The notes under the pieces were generated by a model. That model was given only the letters and a program-made list of their open reading frames with translations. It did no database searches and was not told the origin of the DNA. Source: CAYXVJ01 sp050309435 (GTDB taxonomy: Bacteria > Bacillota > Clostridia > Saccharofermentanales > Fastidiosipilaceae). From it: 64,000 bases of DNA. Below are positions 53,382 to 62,276 of this stretch, piece by piece. Made by a program: the position numbers and the translations under genes. The stretch is from positions 6,943 through 70,942 of the forward strand of contig JBNRMJ010000003.1 in assembly GCA_050309435.1 (NCBI GenBank), read 5' to 3'. The first letter of the stretch is position 1. Every line of letters begins with the position of its first letter.

Positions 53382-54746
53382 TTAGAGCTCCGGCAGGATA
53401 GGATCGTCGTCTTGATCCGACAGGTCTTCGGGCACGACATCAGGCGCGGCAAACGGCGGATCTGCCGTGAACGCCGGGTCAAACGAAGCCTCCTGCATTT
53501 CTTCTTCGAGCTTACGATCTTCCGTTTCGCGGTAATCGGAAGCCACTTCCTCGGCCCGCTTCGAGACCTGATCGAGGGTCTTTCTCGCGAAATCCCGTCC
53601 GCCAAGGCCAAACGCGAGGGCAAAGGCCACCGACAGACCCAGCATCATATAGCTGAAGGCTGTATTGATGGTCGAAGCCGCGATATTCAGTTGATCGAAA
53701 ACAATGAATAAAGCCAATATCATGATGGTTACCTTGGCCAGAATGGCTACACCGCGAGAATCCCTTAATTTCAGCTTGATAAAGCTTTCCAGCCAGCTGG
53801 CGAGGAACAAGGCGGCCAGCAGGATCACTACCGAGACCAGAACGTTGGGCAGATACGTAATAATGGCGGCGCCGATCATCTGCAGGATTTCAAGCCGGAT
53901 GACGTTCAGACCTTCGACGATGAAAAAGAGCAGGATCACGATCTGCGCGAGGCGTCCGACCAGCTTCGAGAGCGAAAACTTCGGCAGCGAAACGTCCGAG
54001 GGCATCAGGTCGGAAATCCACTTGTCCGCTCCTACGCCTTCAAGCAGTTGAGTCAGCAGATTTCCGACGAAACGGGCGATGAATGCACCAAGAGTGATGA
54101 GCACCAGCGCCATGAGAAGCTGAGGAATGAAAACGAAAATCTGATTCAGCATAGAGATTGCCGGCAGAGAAATCGCTTCAATCTTCAAAGCCTGGAGTGA
54201 CGCTATCACGATCGGGATGAGGATCAGGACATAAACGATATTGGCCACGATTGTCGACAGACGAGGGGCGGAGGCGGCAGCGTCTGTTGCGGCTGTCTTC
54301 TTAGGCGACTGGAAACGATCCAGGCCGATCTTGCGAAGCAAAGGGATCAAGAGGTCGCGGATGATCTTGGCCACGAAAAAGCCGATAAACAGGATCAAAG
54401 CCGCCGCGAAAATGTTCGGGATGAAGTTGATGATGGCGTTTACCATGTTGCCGATGGGAGCCGCAACACCTTCCAGACCCAGATAAGCGAAAATGCTGGG
54501 TAAGAAGAGTATGAAAACGATGATAAAGACCAGACGCCCGAGGTAATCTACAGTGGTGGCCCCTTTCTTATCCTCCAGACTCACGCGGTTTAGTTTTTTA
54601 TCCAGTTTCGTTGCTTTCAGGGCCTTCGTGACGATGACTTTAGCCAGCCAGCTGACCAAAAGGGCCAGCAGAAGGATCACGATGGCGGCGAGGATGCCGG
54701 GAATCGCATCCAGAACGGAATTTCCCAAATCTCGGAGATACTGCAT
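53382..54746 (-). CDS. Mechanosensitive-channel-like TM_helix protein (CmpX-like)
   Basis: This is a 454-residue membrane protein with repeated pairs of hydrophobic helices of the conserved TM_helix type (about residues 15-40, 75-135, 160-235, 270-330 and 345-370), such as IPGILAAIVILLLALLVSWLA and IPNIFAAALILFIGFFVAKII. The LPNVLVSVVILLAALFLASWL repeat resembles CmpX-type proteins related to MscS channels, but the MscS beta domain is not evident. A charged C-terminus follows FGLGGRDFARKTLDQ. AAAGGA precedes ATG 54746. It is the first gene of the leftward envelope operon. Confidence 0.82.
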   Translation of the reverse strand: MQYLRDLGNSVLDAIPGILAAIVILLLALLVSWLAKVIVTKALKATKLDKKLNRVSLEDKKGATTVDYLGRLVFIIVFILFLPSIFAYLGLEGVAAPIGNMVNAIINFIPNIFAAALILFIGFFVAKIIRDLLIPLLRKIGLDRFQSPKKTAATDAAASAPRLSTIVANIVYVLILIPIVIASLQALKIEAISLPAISMLNQIFVFIPQLLMALVLITLGAFIARFVGNLLTQLLEGVGADKWISDLMPSDVSLPKFSLSKLVGRLAQIVILLFFIVEGLNVIRLEILQMIGAAIITYLPNVLVSVVILLAALFLASWLESFIKLKLRDSRGVAILAKVTIMILALFIVFDQLNIAASTINTAFSYMMLGLSVAFALAFGLGGRDFARKTLDQVSKRAEEVASDYRETEDRKLEEEMQEASFDPAFTADPPFAAPDVVPEDLSDQDDDPILPEL

Positions 54747-54963
54747 AATACACATCCTTTCAATTGATAGACTTTGATCTCAGATGGACATGGCCTTGGC
54801 CGGTGATTGCTTTGCTCCTGTGATTCATATAACAATCTTAGAGAATAATATCGTGCTCTTCAAATTCAAACGCAACATTTGGCAAAAACTAAACAGAATC
54901 TCGCAAGTTCGGCTCAGTCGATTGTATGAATTTCCACTATTCTTAGGCCGGAGGTGGTTCTTA

Positions 54964-55998
54964 ATGGATAAAGATTACAAACTGGATGTGACTGAATACA
55001 CAGCTGACGATCGTCGTTTAAAAGATGTCTTTGGGGCAGATTTCGATTTGGGCGTAGCCGTCAACCCGCGCGTACTGGAGGAATCCGGCGATCTGGTCGC
55101 CCGGCATTTCAACAGTTTAACTTGCGAGAACGAGATGAAACCTTCGTCGCTTTATGATAAGAACCAATGCTTTGATTTTACGAGTGCCGATATCGTTGCC
55201 AACTTCGCCCGAGAGCACGGCATGAAGCTGCGCGGTCATACTCTTGTCTGGCATAACCAGACACCGGGCTGGTTTTTTCTGGATGAAAAGCAGGAAAAGA
55301 AGCTAACGCCGGACGCATTGCTCGCTCGTTTAAGGATGCATCTGGAAACCGTGCTGCCACGTTATCGCGACGTGACGAGCTGCTGGGATCTGGTGAACGA
55401 AGCGGTTTCGGACGACGGACCGGGCATACTTCGCGAAAGTCCCTGGCGGGCCATCCTGGGCGATCGCTATCTGGAGCGTATTTTTACTCTGGCTCGGGAT
55501 ATCGATCCGGACATGCCTTTTTTCTATAACGATTACAACGAGGCCGAAGCCGGTAAACGCAGCCGCATGATTCAAATGCTCCGGGAGCTGAAAGCGGCCG
55601 GTTTAGAGCCTGACGGCATCGGCATGCAGTGTCACTGGAATCTTTACTACCCCGGGAAAGACGCGATCCGGGCCGCGATCGAGGATTTTGCCGCATTGGA
55701 TCTAAAGCTTCATATCACGGAACTGGATGTATCTGTCTATCGCTCGCGCGAAGATGTTGCCATCGCAGGTCTGAGCAGCGAACTCGAAGAACTACAGGCC
55801 GAACGTTATGCCGAGATATTCTCTATCTTCCGGGAATACAAGCGGGTCATCGAAAACGTCAGTCTCTGGGGAATGTCGGATCAACGCTCCTGGCTCAATC
55901 ATTTTCCGGTCAAAAACAGACCGGACCATCCGCTCTTATTTAGTAAGGATAGCCGGATGAAAGCCGCAGGCAAGCGCCTCTTGTCATTCGGCGAATAA
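54964..55998 (+). CDS. GH10 endo-1,4-beta-xylanase, no signal peptide
   Basis: This 344-residue enzyme cuts xylan or xylo-oligosaccharides with retention. The GH10 active site is complete: GHTLVWHNQTPGW, acid/base Glu146 in WDLVNEAVSD, and nucleophile Glu253 in LHITELDVSV. I choose ATG 54964 because GGAGG lies nine bases before it. Upstream codons in the same frame give no signal peptide and are not protein-like. A cytoplasmic GH10 would act on imported oligosaccharides. It is followed by the LacI regulator and the GH5 and GH130 genes. Confidence 0.93.
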   Translation: MDKDYKLDVTEYTADDRRLKDVFGADFDLGVAVNPRVLEESGDLVARHFNSLTCENEMKPSSLYDKNQCFDFTSADIVANFAREHGMKLRGHTLVWHNQTPGWFFLDEKQEKKLTPDALLARLRMHLETVLPRYRDVTSCWDLVNEAVSDDGPGILRESPWRAILGDRYLERIFTLARDIDPDMPFFYNDYNEAEAGKRSRMIQMLRELKAAGLEPDGIGMQCHWNLYYPGKDAIRAAIEDFAALDLKLHITELDVSVYRSREDVAIAGLSSELEELQAERYAEIFSIFREYKRVIENVSLWGMSDQRSWLNHFPVKNRPDHPLLFSKDSRMKAAGKRLLSFGE

Positions 55999-56050
55999 AG
56001 ACGGGGGAGAGTTTAGACAGATTAACGTTTTTCCTTATCTTAGCTTGCTG

Positions 56051-56080
56051 TTAACTTAAACTTAAGTAAACTGAAGTTAA
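56051..56080. promoter_or_regulatory. Interrupted palindrome upstream of the LacI-type gene
   Basis: TTAACTT (56051-56057) and AAGTTAA (56074-56080) flank the palindrome ACTTAAGT (56060-56067), and another AGTTAA-like half-site follows. It may be an operator, though it lacks the central CG usual for LacI-family sites. Confidence 0.3.
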
Positions 56081-56122
56081 TTATCAGTTAATATTTTGGT
56101 TTTTACGTAAGCGAGGTATTCA

Positions 56123-57163
56123 ATGAACCGACGAAAAAAAGTAACCATGTCCGATATTGCCATGCGACTGGACGTGAGCATCGTCACGGTTTCAAAAGCT
56201 CTGGCAGGAAAGGACGGCGTCGGTCCCGAGCTTCGCCGGGACATTCTCGAGCTGGCTAAAGAACTGGGTTATGTTCAACGGATCTCGCGACCGGCAGAAG
56301 ATATGCTTCCGGGGTTAGAGGCGAAGCTAAATCACAACATCGGGATCCTGGTCCCGAAGAATTATTTTCAGAACAGCAACTCTTACTATTTTGACCTCTA
56401 TCAGATGCTGGTCAAACAGTTGGTCGACCGGGGCCATTTCGGTATCGTGGAAATCGTCAGTAACGAAGAAGACCTTCGTTGTAAGTCGCCACATTTCCTT
56501 CTGGGTAATCATGTTGCGGGGATTATTGTGCTGGGGCAGTTTAGTAAAGCCTATGTCGAGATGCTTAGATCAACGGGCGTACCTCTGATTTGTCTGGACT
56601 TCAACCATTCGGATGAAGATGAAGATGCCATCGTTCAAGACAACATCACCGGGGGTTTTATGGCGACGGAACACCTGATCCTGCAGGGACACAAAAAGAT
56701 CGCCTTCCTGGGATCCATCCGGCAGACGACCAGTATTATGGATCGCTATCTGGGCTATCACAAAGCGCTATTGACATATGGGCTGGCCGGAGATTACGAA
56801 TATATCATCGAAGATCGAAACGATGCAGGTATCTTTTTGGAGATGAAGCTGCCCGAGGATCGGCCGACGGCTGTCTTTTCCAACTCCGACGAATCGGCTT
56901 ATCTTCTGATGAAGCAACTGGAAAAAGAGGGCATTCGCGTGCCCGAAGATTTGTCGATTGTCGGCTTTGACGATTCGCTCTACGCAAAAATGACAACCCC
57001 GCCACTGACGACCGTGAAAATCGATCGGGAAGTGATGTGCGAGATCACCGTGCAGGACATCCTGCGTAAAATCGAGCAGAAAAAGAACGACTGCGAGCAT
57101 ATGAGGAAAGTCATTAAGGTTCGCTTTTGTCCGAGGGATTCGGTAGCCGCCGTGAAACACTAA
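56123..57163 (+). CDS. LacI-family transcriptional regulator
   Basis: This is a 346-residue sugar-responsive DNA-binding protein. The N-terminal helix-turn-helix and hinge read TMSDIAMRLDVSIVTVSKALAGK and DILELAKELGYVQ; the periplasmic-binding-like domain follows, with GHKKIAFLG and LSIVGFDDSLYAKMTTPPLTTV. It probably controls the flanking xylanase, GH5 and GH130 genes; the effector is unknown. Confidence 0.93.
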   Translation: MNRRKKVTMSDIAMRLDVSIVTVSKALAGKDGVGPELRRDILELAKELGYVQRISRPAEDMLPGLEAKLNHNIGILVPKNYFQNSNSYYFDLYQMLVKQLVDRGHFGIVEIVSNEEDLRCKSPHFLLGNHVAGIIVLGQFSKAYVEMLRSTGVPLICLDFNHSDEDEDAIVQDNITGGFMATEHLILQGHKKIAFLGSIRQTTSIMDRYLGYHKALLTYGLAGDYEYIIEDRNDAGIFLEMKLPEDRPTAVFSNSDESAYLLMKQLEKEGIRVPEDLSIVGFDDSLYAKMTTPPLTTVKIDREVMCEITVQDILRKIEQKKNDCEHMRKVIKVRFCPRDSVAAVKH

Positions 57164-57221
57164 GACCTGCCGTTTCTCTACGGAGCAGCCGCCCGCGTAT
57201 AGCTGTGTATGAAAGAGTCGA

Positions 57222-59174
57222 ATGATGAAGATTTTGATGCGACGATTTGCTGTTTTACTCTCGGTAGTACTGTTTATGACGCTCTTGCTTCTGCCTGCGG
57301 GGACTGCCTTTGCCAATGATAGGGGCAAAGGATCAACAAAGGAGATTGATGCGATGAACGCAATGGATCTGACCTTGGCTATGCAGCCAGGATGGAATCT
57401 TGGCAACACCTTCGATGCGACCGGCGGCGAGACCAGCTGGGGGAATCCGAAAGTCACGAAAGAGCTTCTCCTGGCGATCCGGGATGAAGGTTTCAAGAGT
57501 ATTCGCATTCCGGTCACCTGGGATATTTTCATCGCCGCGGCACCCGGGTATACGATCAATCCGACTTATATGGAGCGTGTCCGGGAAGTAGTCGATCAGG
57601 CTCTGGATGCGGGATTCATCGTCATGATCAACATGCATCACGATTCAAGATGGCTCTACGAGATGCCGTCCGGAAGCGACATGCTGCTGCCGCGTTTTCG
57701 CGCTGTCTGGGAACAGATTTCCGAGACGTTTAAAGACTATCCCGGCAACTTGATCTTCGAAGCGATTAACGAGCCTCGCTTCTCCGAAGACTGGGGCCTG
57801 GAAACAAGCGAATTTTTCGATATCACGGATCGATTGAATAACGAAGCCTACGAGATTATACGCGCTTCCGGAGGTCAAAACAGCGATCGGAAAATCGTCA
57901 TGGAAACGCTGGTCGGCGGTATCACGGAAACGAAAATCAGGCGCTTGAAGGAGAATATCCTCGCCAAGAACGATCCCAACTTAATCGCCTCGGTCCACTA
58001 TTATGGTTTCTGGCCCTTTAGCGTGAATGTCGGGGGGAAGACTCGCTTTACGGATGAGGTGAGTTCGGAGATCGACAAGCAGATGAAACTGCTCCATGAG
58101 CTGCTGATTTCCGATGGAATTCCCGTCATTCTGGGAGAGTACGGCTTACTCGGTTTCGATTTGTCCGTCGATGTCATTCAACAAGGCGAGAAACTAAAGT
58201 TCTTCGACTATCTCGTTTACACAGCTGATCAATATCAGATAACGACGATGCTCTGGGATAACGGTCAGCATTTCGATCGCAGCAAGCTCTTTTGGCGAGA
58301 TCCGATGCTGCCGGCTACGATTCTGCAAGCCATTGGCAAACGATCTTCTCAGACTGAATTCGACACGCTGTATCTGCCGCCGGGAGAGGGGGCGGATGCC
58401 TCTGTTTCGCTGATCTTGAACGGAAATCAGCCGGTGGCGGTGGCCCTGGAGTCCGGCAGGCGATTAAGCGAGGGAAGGGATTACGAGCTTTCCGATGAGA
58501 CACTGATCCTGAAAGCAGCTTTCGTCGACGAAGCCCTCGAACAGATTCCCGCTTCCCGGGTTCGCCTGAGCTTGTCCTTTGACAGCGGTCCGGACTGGCT
58601 CTTGACCCTCGTTCGTACCGGAGAAGCGCATCTGGAAGAAAAACAGACGAAAGCCGGGGAGTTTTTGATTCCCGCCAGTTTCGAAGGAGAAGAAGTAGAG
58701 CGAATCAGGGCCGTTTCGTCATCCGGAGAAAATGTCTCGGCTCAGAACTGGTCTTCTTATCTGACGTATAGCGAAGAATATGAGGTAAATCACAATACCG
58801 GCAGAATTCTGATCACGGTGGATCTTTTGAATCGCTTTAGCGAGGGCGATCTGTATTTGACGGTTGAAATGCGAAGCGGTCTGAAGCTGCCCTATGTCCT
58901 GACAAAAACGGCCGATGGTATCTACGGTGCGCCGGGCACGACTCCTCCCGGGATCGAAGAGGCGGACACGAGCACTTCGGAAAGCGAAGAATCAAAAGAT
59001 AAGCCCGGCACTTTCGACCCAAAAGAGATAAAACCCTCAGTAGACGAAGATGCCAGCGACGGTGCAGAAACAGGTGTCCGGCAAGCTGCCCTGATCGCAT
59101 TTGTTACGGGAGTAGTGGTTTTACTTGGAGCTTCTTTCGTCTTATTTCGCATACGGAAAAAAGGCGTAAAATAA
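57222..59174 (+). CDS. Membrane-anchored GH5 endoglucanase with CBM_X2-like region
   Basis: This 650-residue enzyme is predicted to hydrolyse cellulose or related beta-glucans at the cell surface. Residues 1-31 are a signal peptide. The GH5 barrel (about 42-375) has MQPGWNLGNTFDA typical of subfamily 4, HH in MHHDSRW, acid/base Glu184 (AINEPRF) and nucleophile Glu306 (VILGEYG). Residues about 380-470 resemble an X2/immunoglobulin-like module (LNGNQPVAV, LSEGRDYEL). A second beta-rich module follows, then a Ser/Glu/Pro-rich linker. The C-terminal helix AALIAFVTGVVVLLGASFVLF with RIRKKG holds it in the membrane; there is no LPXTG. The start is one of two adjacent ATGs. Confidence 0.9.
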   Translation: MMKILMRRFAVLLSVVLFMTLLLLPAGTAFANDRGKGSTKEIDAMNAMDLTLAMQPGWNLGNTFDATGGETSWGNPKVTKELLLAIRDEGFKSIRIPVTWDIFIAAAPGYTINPTYMERVREVVDQALDAGFIVMINMHHDSRWLYEMPSGSDMLLPRFRAVWEQISETFKDYPGNLIFEAINEPRFSEDWGLETSEFFDITDRLNNEAYEIIRASGGQNSDRKIVMETLVGGITETKIRRLKENILAKNDPNLIASVHYYGFWPFSVNVGGKTRFTDEVSSEIDKQMKLLHELLISDGIPVILGEYGLLGFDLSVDVIQQGEKLKFFDYLVYTADQYQITTMLWDNGQHFDRSKLFWRDPMLPATILQAIGKRSSQTEFDTLYLPPGEGADASVSLILNGNQPVAVALESGRRLSEGRDYELSDETLILKAAFVDEALEQIPASRVRLSLSFDSGPDWLLTLVRTGEAHLEEKQTKAGEFLIPASFEGEEVERIRAVSSSGENVSAQNWSSYLTYSEEYEVNHNTGRILITVDLLNRFSEGDLYLTVEMRSGLKLPYVLTKTADGIYGAPGTTPPGIEEADTSTSESEESKDKPGTFDPKEIKPSVDEDASDGAETGVRQAALIAFVTGVVVLLGASFVLFRIRKKGVK

Positions 59175-59235
59175 AGCTAAGAACGGCCCCCCCTCGAGGG
59201 GAGAAAGGTAAGGGTATAGACCCAAAAGGAGTAAT

Positions 59236-60219
59236 ATGGCAAAGATAATCAACGGTATCAGTATCCCCAACATGCCTTGGCAGGATCGTCCCGCCGGTTT
59301 GGAGCATGAAGCCGTATGGCGTTTCGATGGCAATCCGGTTATCCCTCGTGATTTGATTCCTTCGTCCAACTCGATTTTCAACAGCGCGGTCGTGGCGCAC
59401 AACGGCAAGTTCTACGGTGTCTTTCGCTGCGACGACAAAGCCCGCATCATGAATATCTACAAGGGCGAAAGCGAAGACGGTATCAACTGGAAGATCAACC
59501 ATGATCCGATCGAGTTTATCGGCGCGGATCCCGAGGTCTTGAAATTCGAGTATCGCTACGATCCGCGTGTGGTCAAGATCGATGGAAAGTTCTACATTAC
59601 CTGGTGTAACGGCTATCACGGTCCTACCATCGGTGTAGGTTATACGGAAGATTTCGAGACTTTCTATCAGCTCGAAAATGCCTACCTGCCGTTTAATCGA
59701 AACGGTGTCTTGTTCCCGAGAAAGATCAACGGCGAATATGTTATGCTCTCTCGCCCCTCCGATAACGGCCATACACCCTTCGGCGATATCTTCTTGAGTC
59801 ACAGTCCCGATATGACATACTGGGGCAAGCATCGCTATGTCATGGGCACGGCGGGCGGCTGGCAATCGACCAAGATCGGTGCAGGTCCGATTCCGATCGA
59901 GACCGACGAAGGCTGGCTCTTGATTTACCACGGTGTTTTAACCAGCTGTAACGGCTTCGTCTATTCCTTCGGCGCCGCTCTACTTGATCTCGACGAGCCC
60001 TGGAAGGTAATTCGCCGTTCGAAGGATTATCTTTTATCGCCGCAGACGATTTACGAGTGCGTCGGTGACGTTCCGAACGTGGCCTTCCCCTGCGCGGCTC
60101 TGGCCGATCAGGACACGGGTCGCCTGGCCATCTACTACGGCTGCGCTGATACGGTGACCGGTATCGCTTTCGCCACTGTCGACGGAATCCTCGACTGGCT
60201 GAAGGACCACAGTTTTTAA
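59236..60219 (+). CDS. GH130 beta-mannoside phosphorylase
   Basis: This 327-residue enzyme belongs to family GH130, which phosphorolyses beta-1,4-mannosyl-glucose or mannooligosaccharides to mannose 1-phosphate. The catalytic Asp109 is in YRYDPRVVKIDG, and NPVIPRDL and IYHGVLTSCNGFVYSFGAAL are family-typical. Without a signal peptide it should act in the cytoplasm on imported mannan fragments. AAAGGAG precedes the ATG. It closes the polysaccharide locus and has a strong terminator. Confidence 0.93.
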   Translation: MAKIINGISIPNMPWQDRPAGLEHEAVWRFDGNPVIPRDLIPSSNSIFNSAVVAHNGKFYGVFRCDDKARIMNIYKGESEDGINWKINHDPIEFIGADPEVLKFEYRYDPRVVKIDGKFYITWCNGYHGPTIGVGYTEDFETFYQLENAYLPFNRNGVLFPRKINGEYVMLSRPSDNGHTPFGDIFLSHSPDMTYWGKHRYVMGTAGGWQSTKIGAGPIPIETDEGWLLIYHGVLTSCNGFVYSFGAALLDLDEPWKVIRRSKDYLLSPQTIYECVGDVPNVAFPCAALADQDTGRLAIYYGCADTVTGIAFATVDGILDWLKDHSF

Positions 60220-60272
60220 GTTCGTTTATGATTGCACTTTAATCGCTTTAAGTCATATTCGTTAACGAAATC

Positions 60273-60302
60273 AGAGTCGGGTGAAAGCCCGGCTCTTTTT
60301 TG
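60273..60302 (+). terminator. Terminator after the GH130 gene
   Basis: AGAGTCGGG (60273-60281) pairs with CCCGGCTCT (60288-60296) with one G-T pair, followed by a T-run. Confidence 0.85.
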
Positions 60303-60514
60303 GTTTTAAAGGGGAAAAATTTATCCGTCATGCAGCTGAAGGGCAGATGATCTTAGACATACCTGAATATAAGTCCGGATTATCGGACTTATGAAGTGTT
60401 AAGGTGAAAGCAAGTAAAGGTAAGTACGCCAAGACAAAATGGATCATCTTAAACGTAATTACGGCGGATCTGCCTTTCTCTACAATAACCATATTAAGTT
60501 GAAAGGAGAGAATA

Positions 60515-61258
60515 ATGGATACACAGGACCCTATGCAAGCTTGGAGGCCGGCGAAAGAGCCAAAAGCGAAAAAAGACAAATGGAAGAATATTGTCATCGC
60601 AGTACTTTCTGTGGCGCTGGTTGTTTCGATCGCATCAAACGGTTCTGCAGAAGGAGCCGATGTTAATAGTGCTAAACAGTCAACATCAGCAACTACTCAA
60701 GCTGCAACGAAACAATCGACCAAGGAAACAACTGCAAAACCAACAACAACACCTAAACCGACTTCAAGCCCCCAGCCTACTGCAACACCTATACCTGAAG
60801 CTACTACGGCGATGTATGCTTCAAGAAAAAATCCGGCGAAAATCGGAGATTCTGTTAATGTAACCGGTAGATTCTATGGTGTAGATATTGAGTATGAAAT
60901 CTCTCTGCGTCCTGAACTCCGTGGTGAGGCTGCGAATAAACGCGCGATCAGCGATAACCAATTCAACGATTGGAGTGAAAACGAGGAACTGATATATTAC
61001 ACGGTAGATTTTGAGCTCTTAGAATACAGTCCTGAAGATGATGAACCGTATTATTTATCAAGTTGGAGTTTTGATACTTATACAAGTAATTATTCGCAAT
61101 ATCGAACAGATACGTATATTTTTGTTGAAGACGAAGTAGGTGGTGATATATATGAAGGCGGATCACAGAGCGGGTCGATTGTAGTTATATTACCAGAAGG
61201 AGAAGGCGGCTATTTAGTGTTTGATGATTGGGTTTGGTTCGAAATTCCGGCACAGTAA
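60515..61258 (+). CDS. Membrane-anchored protein with Thr/Pro-rich linker (DUF4352/telokin-like C-terminus)
   Basis: This is a 247-residue protein. Basic residues 1-24 precede a membrane helix (IVIAVLSVALVVSIAS), then a Thr/Ser/Pro-rich linker (about residues 50-100, TTTPKPTSSPQP), then a beta-rich acidic domain that resembles DUF4352-type immunoglobulin-like modules. The function is unknown. AAAGGAGAG precedes the ATG. Its base composition is lower in GC than the polysaccharide locus to the left, suggesting it was gained separately. Confidence 0.65.
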   Translation: MDTQDPMQAWRPAKEPKAKKDKWKNIVIAVLSVALVVSIASNGSAEGADVNSAKQSTSATTQAATKQSTKETTAKPTTTPKPTSSPQPTATPIPEATTAMYASRKNPAKIGDSVNVTGRFYGVDIEYEISLRPELRGEAANKRAISDNQFNDWSENEELIYYTVDFELLEYSPEDDEPYYLSSWSFDTYTSNYSQYRTDTYIFVEDEVGGDIYEGGSQSGSIVVILPEGEGGYLVFDDWVWFEIPAQ

Positions 61259-61334
61259 TTGACATGCGATAGTATTGTTCACTACTAAAATGCAAATAAG
61301 CCACATATGTTCGTATGTTTCTTTTACATAAAAA

Positions 61335-61369
61335 ATCCGGAAACAATCTAATGTCAGATGTTTCCGGAT
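61335..61369 (-). terminator. Terminator of tRNA-Ser
   Basis: ATCCGGAAACA (61335-61345) pairs perfectly with TGTTTCCGGAT (61359-61369), and T-runs follow on the minus strand. It lies directly after the tRNA 3' end. Confidence 0.9.
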
Positions 61370-61371
61370 TG

Positions 61372-61460
61372 TGGCGGAGAAGCGGGGATTCGAACCCCGG
61401 CACGCTTTCACGCCTAACGATTTAGCAAACCGTCCCCTTCGGCCTCTTGGGTACTTCTCC
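61372..61460 (-). tRNA. tRNA-Ser (GCU)
   Basis: The minus strand reads a complete class II tRNA of 89 bases with encoded CCA. The acceptor stem GGAGAAG pairs with CTTCTCC; the anticodon loop reads TTTGCTAAA, giving anticodon GCU for AGC/AGU serine codons. A long variable arm and the T-loop GGTTCGAATCC are present. Confidence 0.97.
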
Positions 61461-61608
61461 AAAACATATATAGCATCAATCGATGCGACACTACGCTATT
61501 ATAGCGGCGATTATAGAAGTTTGCAAGGGGGTGATCAGCTTTAGGTGTAAGAAACATAACGCAGGGTAGCCTGAGGTTTATATTGATGAATATCCAGAAT
61601 AAAAGAAA

Positions 61609-61627
61609 AAGATCTGCAGAGCAGATC
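61609..61627 (-). terminator. Terminator after a minus-strand reading frame
   Basis: AGATCTGC (61609-61616) and GCAGATCT (61620-61627) form an 8-bp stem with a three-base loop, and a T-rich run follows on the minus strand. It is two bases beyond the stop of the open frame at 61630. Confidence 0.65.
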
Positions 61628-61629
61628 TC

Positions 61630-61780
61630 TTACTTAACCTCGACAGGTTGCCCGAAGGCGATTTCCAAAAATTGTTGAATAATTAATAAAAATTTTTCTT
61701 TGGCACTAATGGGAACCACATTTTCGAAAGAGTTATAACCGCACGCATTAAATGTATTTGCTATAATATCTCCATCATCC
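61630..61780 (-). pseudogene. Possible C-terminal remnant of a truncated gene
   Basis: The minus strand encodes a protein-like stretch ending KFLLIIQQFLEIAFGQPVEVK, immediately followed by a terminator. No ribosome-binding site or good start is present in the non-overlapping part, and the frame upstream runs into the opposite-strand lipoprotein gene. It may be the tail of a gene cut off by rearrangement, or a short protein from TTG near 61780. I do not recognise a family. Confidence 0.3.
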
Positions 61781-61837
61781 AAATTATCAAAAGAAATATT
61801 GGCAATCGTAATATTAAAGAACGAAAGAGAGAAGGAG

Positions 61838-62227
61838 ATGAAAAAATCATTAACTGTATTGTTGGCTTTGATAATGGTTTTGACACTTGTGGGCTGTGGC
61901 AATGACGTTGCTGAAGAAAATGAAGTTATGTCGTCTTTGACAAAATATAACTGGTACTATGAAGTTAGTGGTAAAGTCGATCTTCTTGATACGTATACAT
62001 TTAATCGCGATGGATCCTATACAGTTGTAGGAGGTACAATTTTAAATGGTCTTATTATAAGTACATATTCTGATGAAGGCACATTTGAAATCAACACAAA
62101 TAAAGATACTATTAAGATTAAGCCTGTATCAGGCAAAGGATATACCTTTACATATTCGCTTTACAGTAATGGTATGAAGCTGTACAGTGATACAAAAGAA
62201 TATAACAGTATAGAAAAAAACGATTAG
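61838..62227 (+). CDS. Small lipoprotein of unknown function
   Basis: This 129-residue secreted lipoprotein has signal MKKSLTVLLALIMVL and lipobox LVGC with Cys20. The mature part is beta-rich and polar (TFNRDGSYTVVGG and DTIKIKPVSGKGY), resembling small lipocalin- or DUF-type lipoproteins of clostridia; I recognise no family. I choose ATG 61838 for the signal peptide; GAGAAGG lies just upstream, but the closest GGAG abuts the ATG, so translation may be weak or start at the upstream TTG 61799. Low GC compared with neighbours. Confidence 0.7.
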   Translation: MKKSLTVLLALIMVLTLVGCGNDVAEENEVMSSLTKYNWYYEVSGKVDLLDTYTFNRDGSYTVVGGTILNGLIISTYSDEGTFEINTNKDTIKIKPVSGKGYTFTYSLYSNGMKLYSDTKEYNSIEKND

Positions 62228-62252
62228 GTATTGTGAATGTTATTATTTTTTT

Positions 62253-62276
62253 GGGTTCTTTGTCAAATGTTGGGGT
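62253..62276. repeat. ISL3-type terminal inverted repeat
   Basis: This sequence, beginning GGGTTCTTTGTCAAATGTTG, is the conserved end of ISL3-family elements, located directly after a T-rich target region at 62240-62252. Confidence 0.75.

Larger units (their letters stand above)
61461..61837. other. Intergenic region between tRNA-Ser and lipoprotein gene
   Basis: About 377 AT-rich bases. The right half has an open minus-strand reading frame ending at 61630, with a terminator just beyond it. The left half presumably contains the tRNA promoter, but I could not fix a consensus pair. Confidence 0.4.

Noticed and set aside
54784..54963. Upstream extension of the GH10 gene
   Set aside because: It has no signal peptide, no homology-like text and no ribosome-binding site, whereas ATG 54964 has GGAGG in place.
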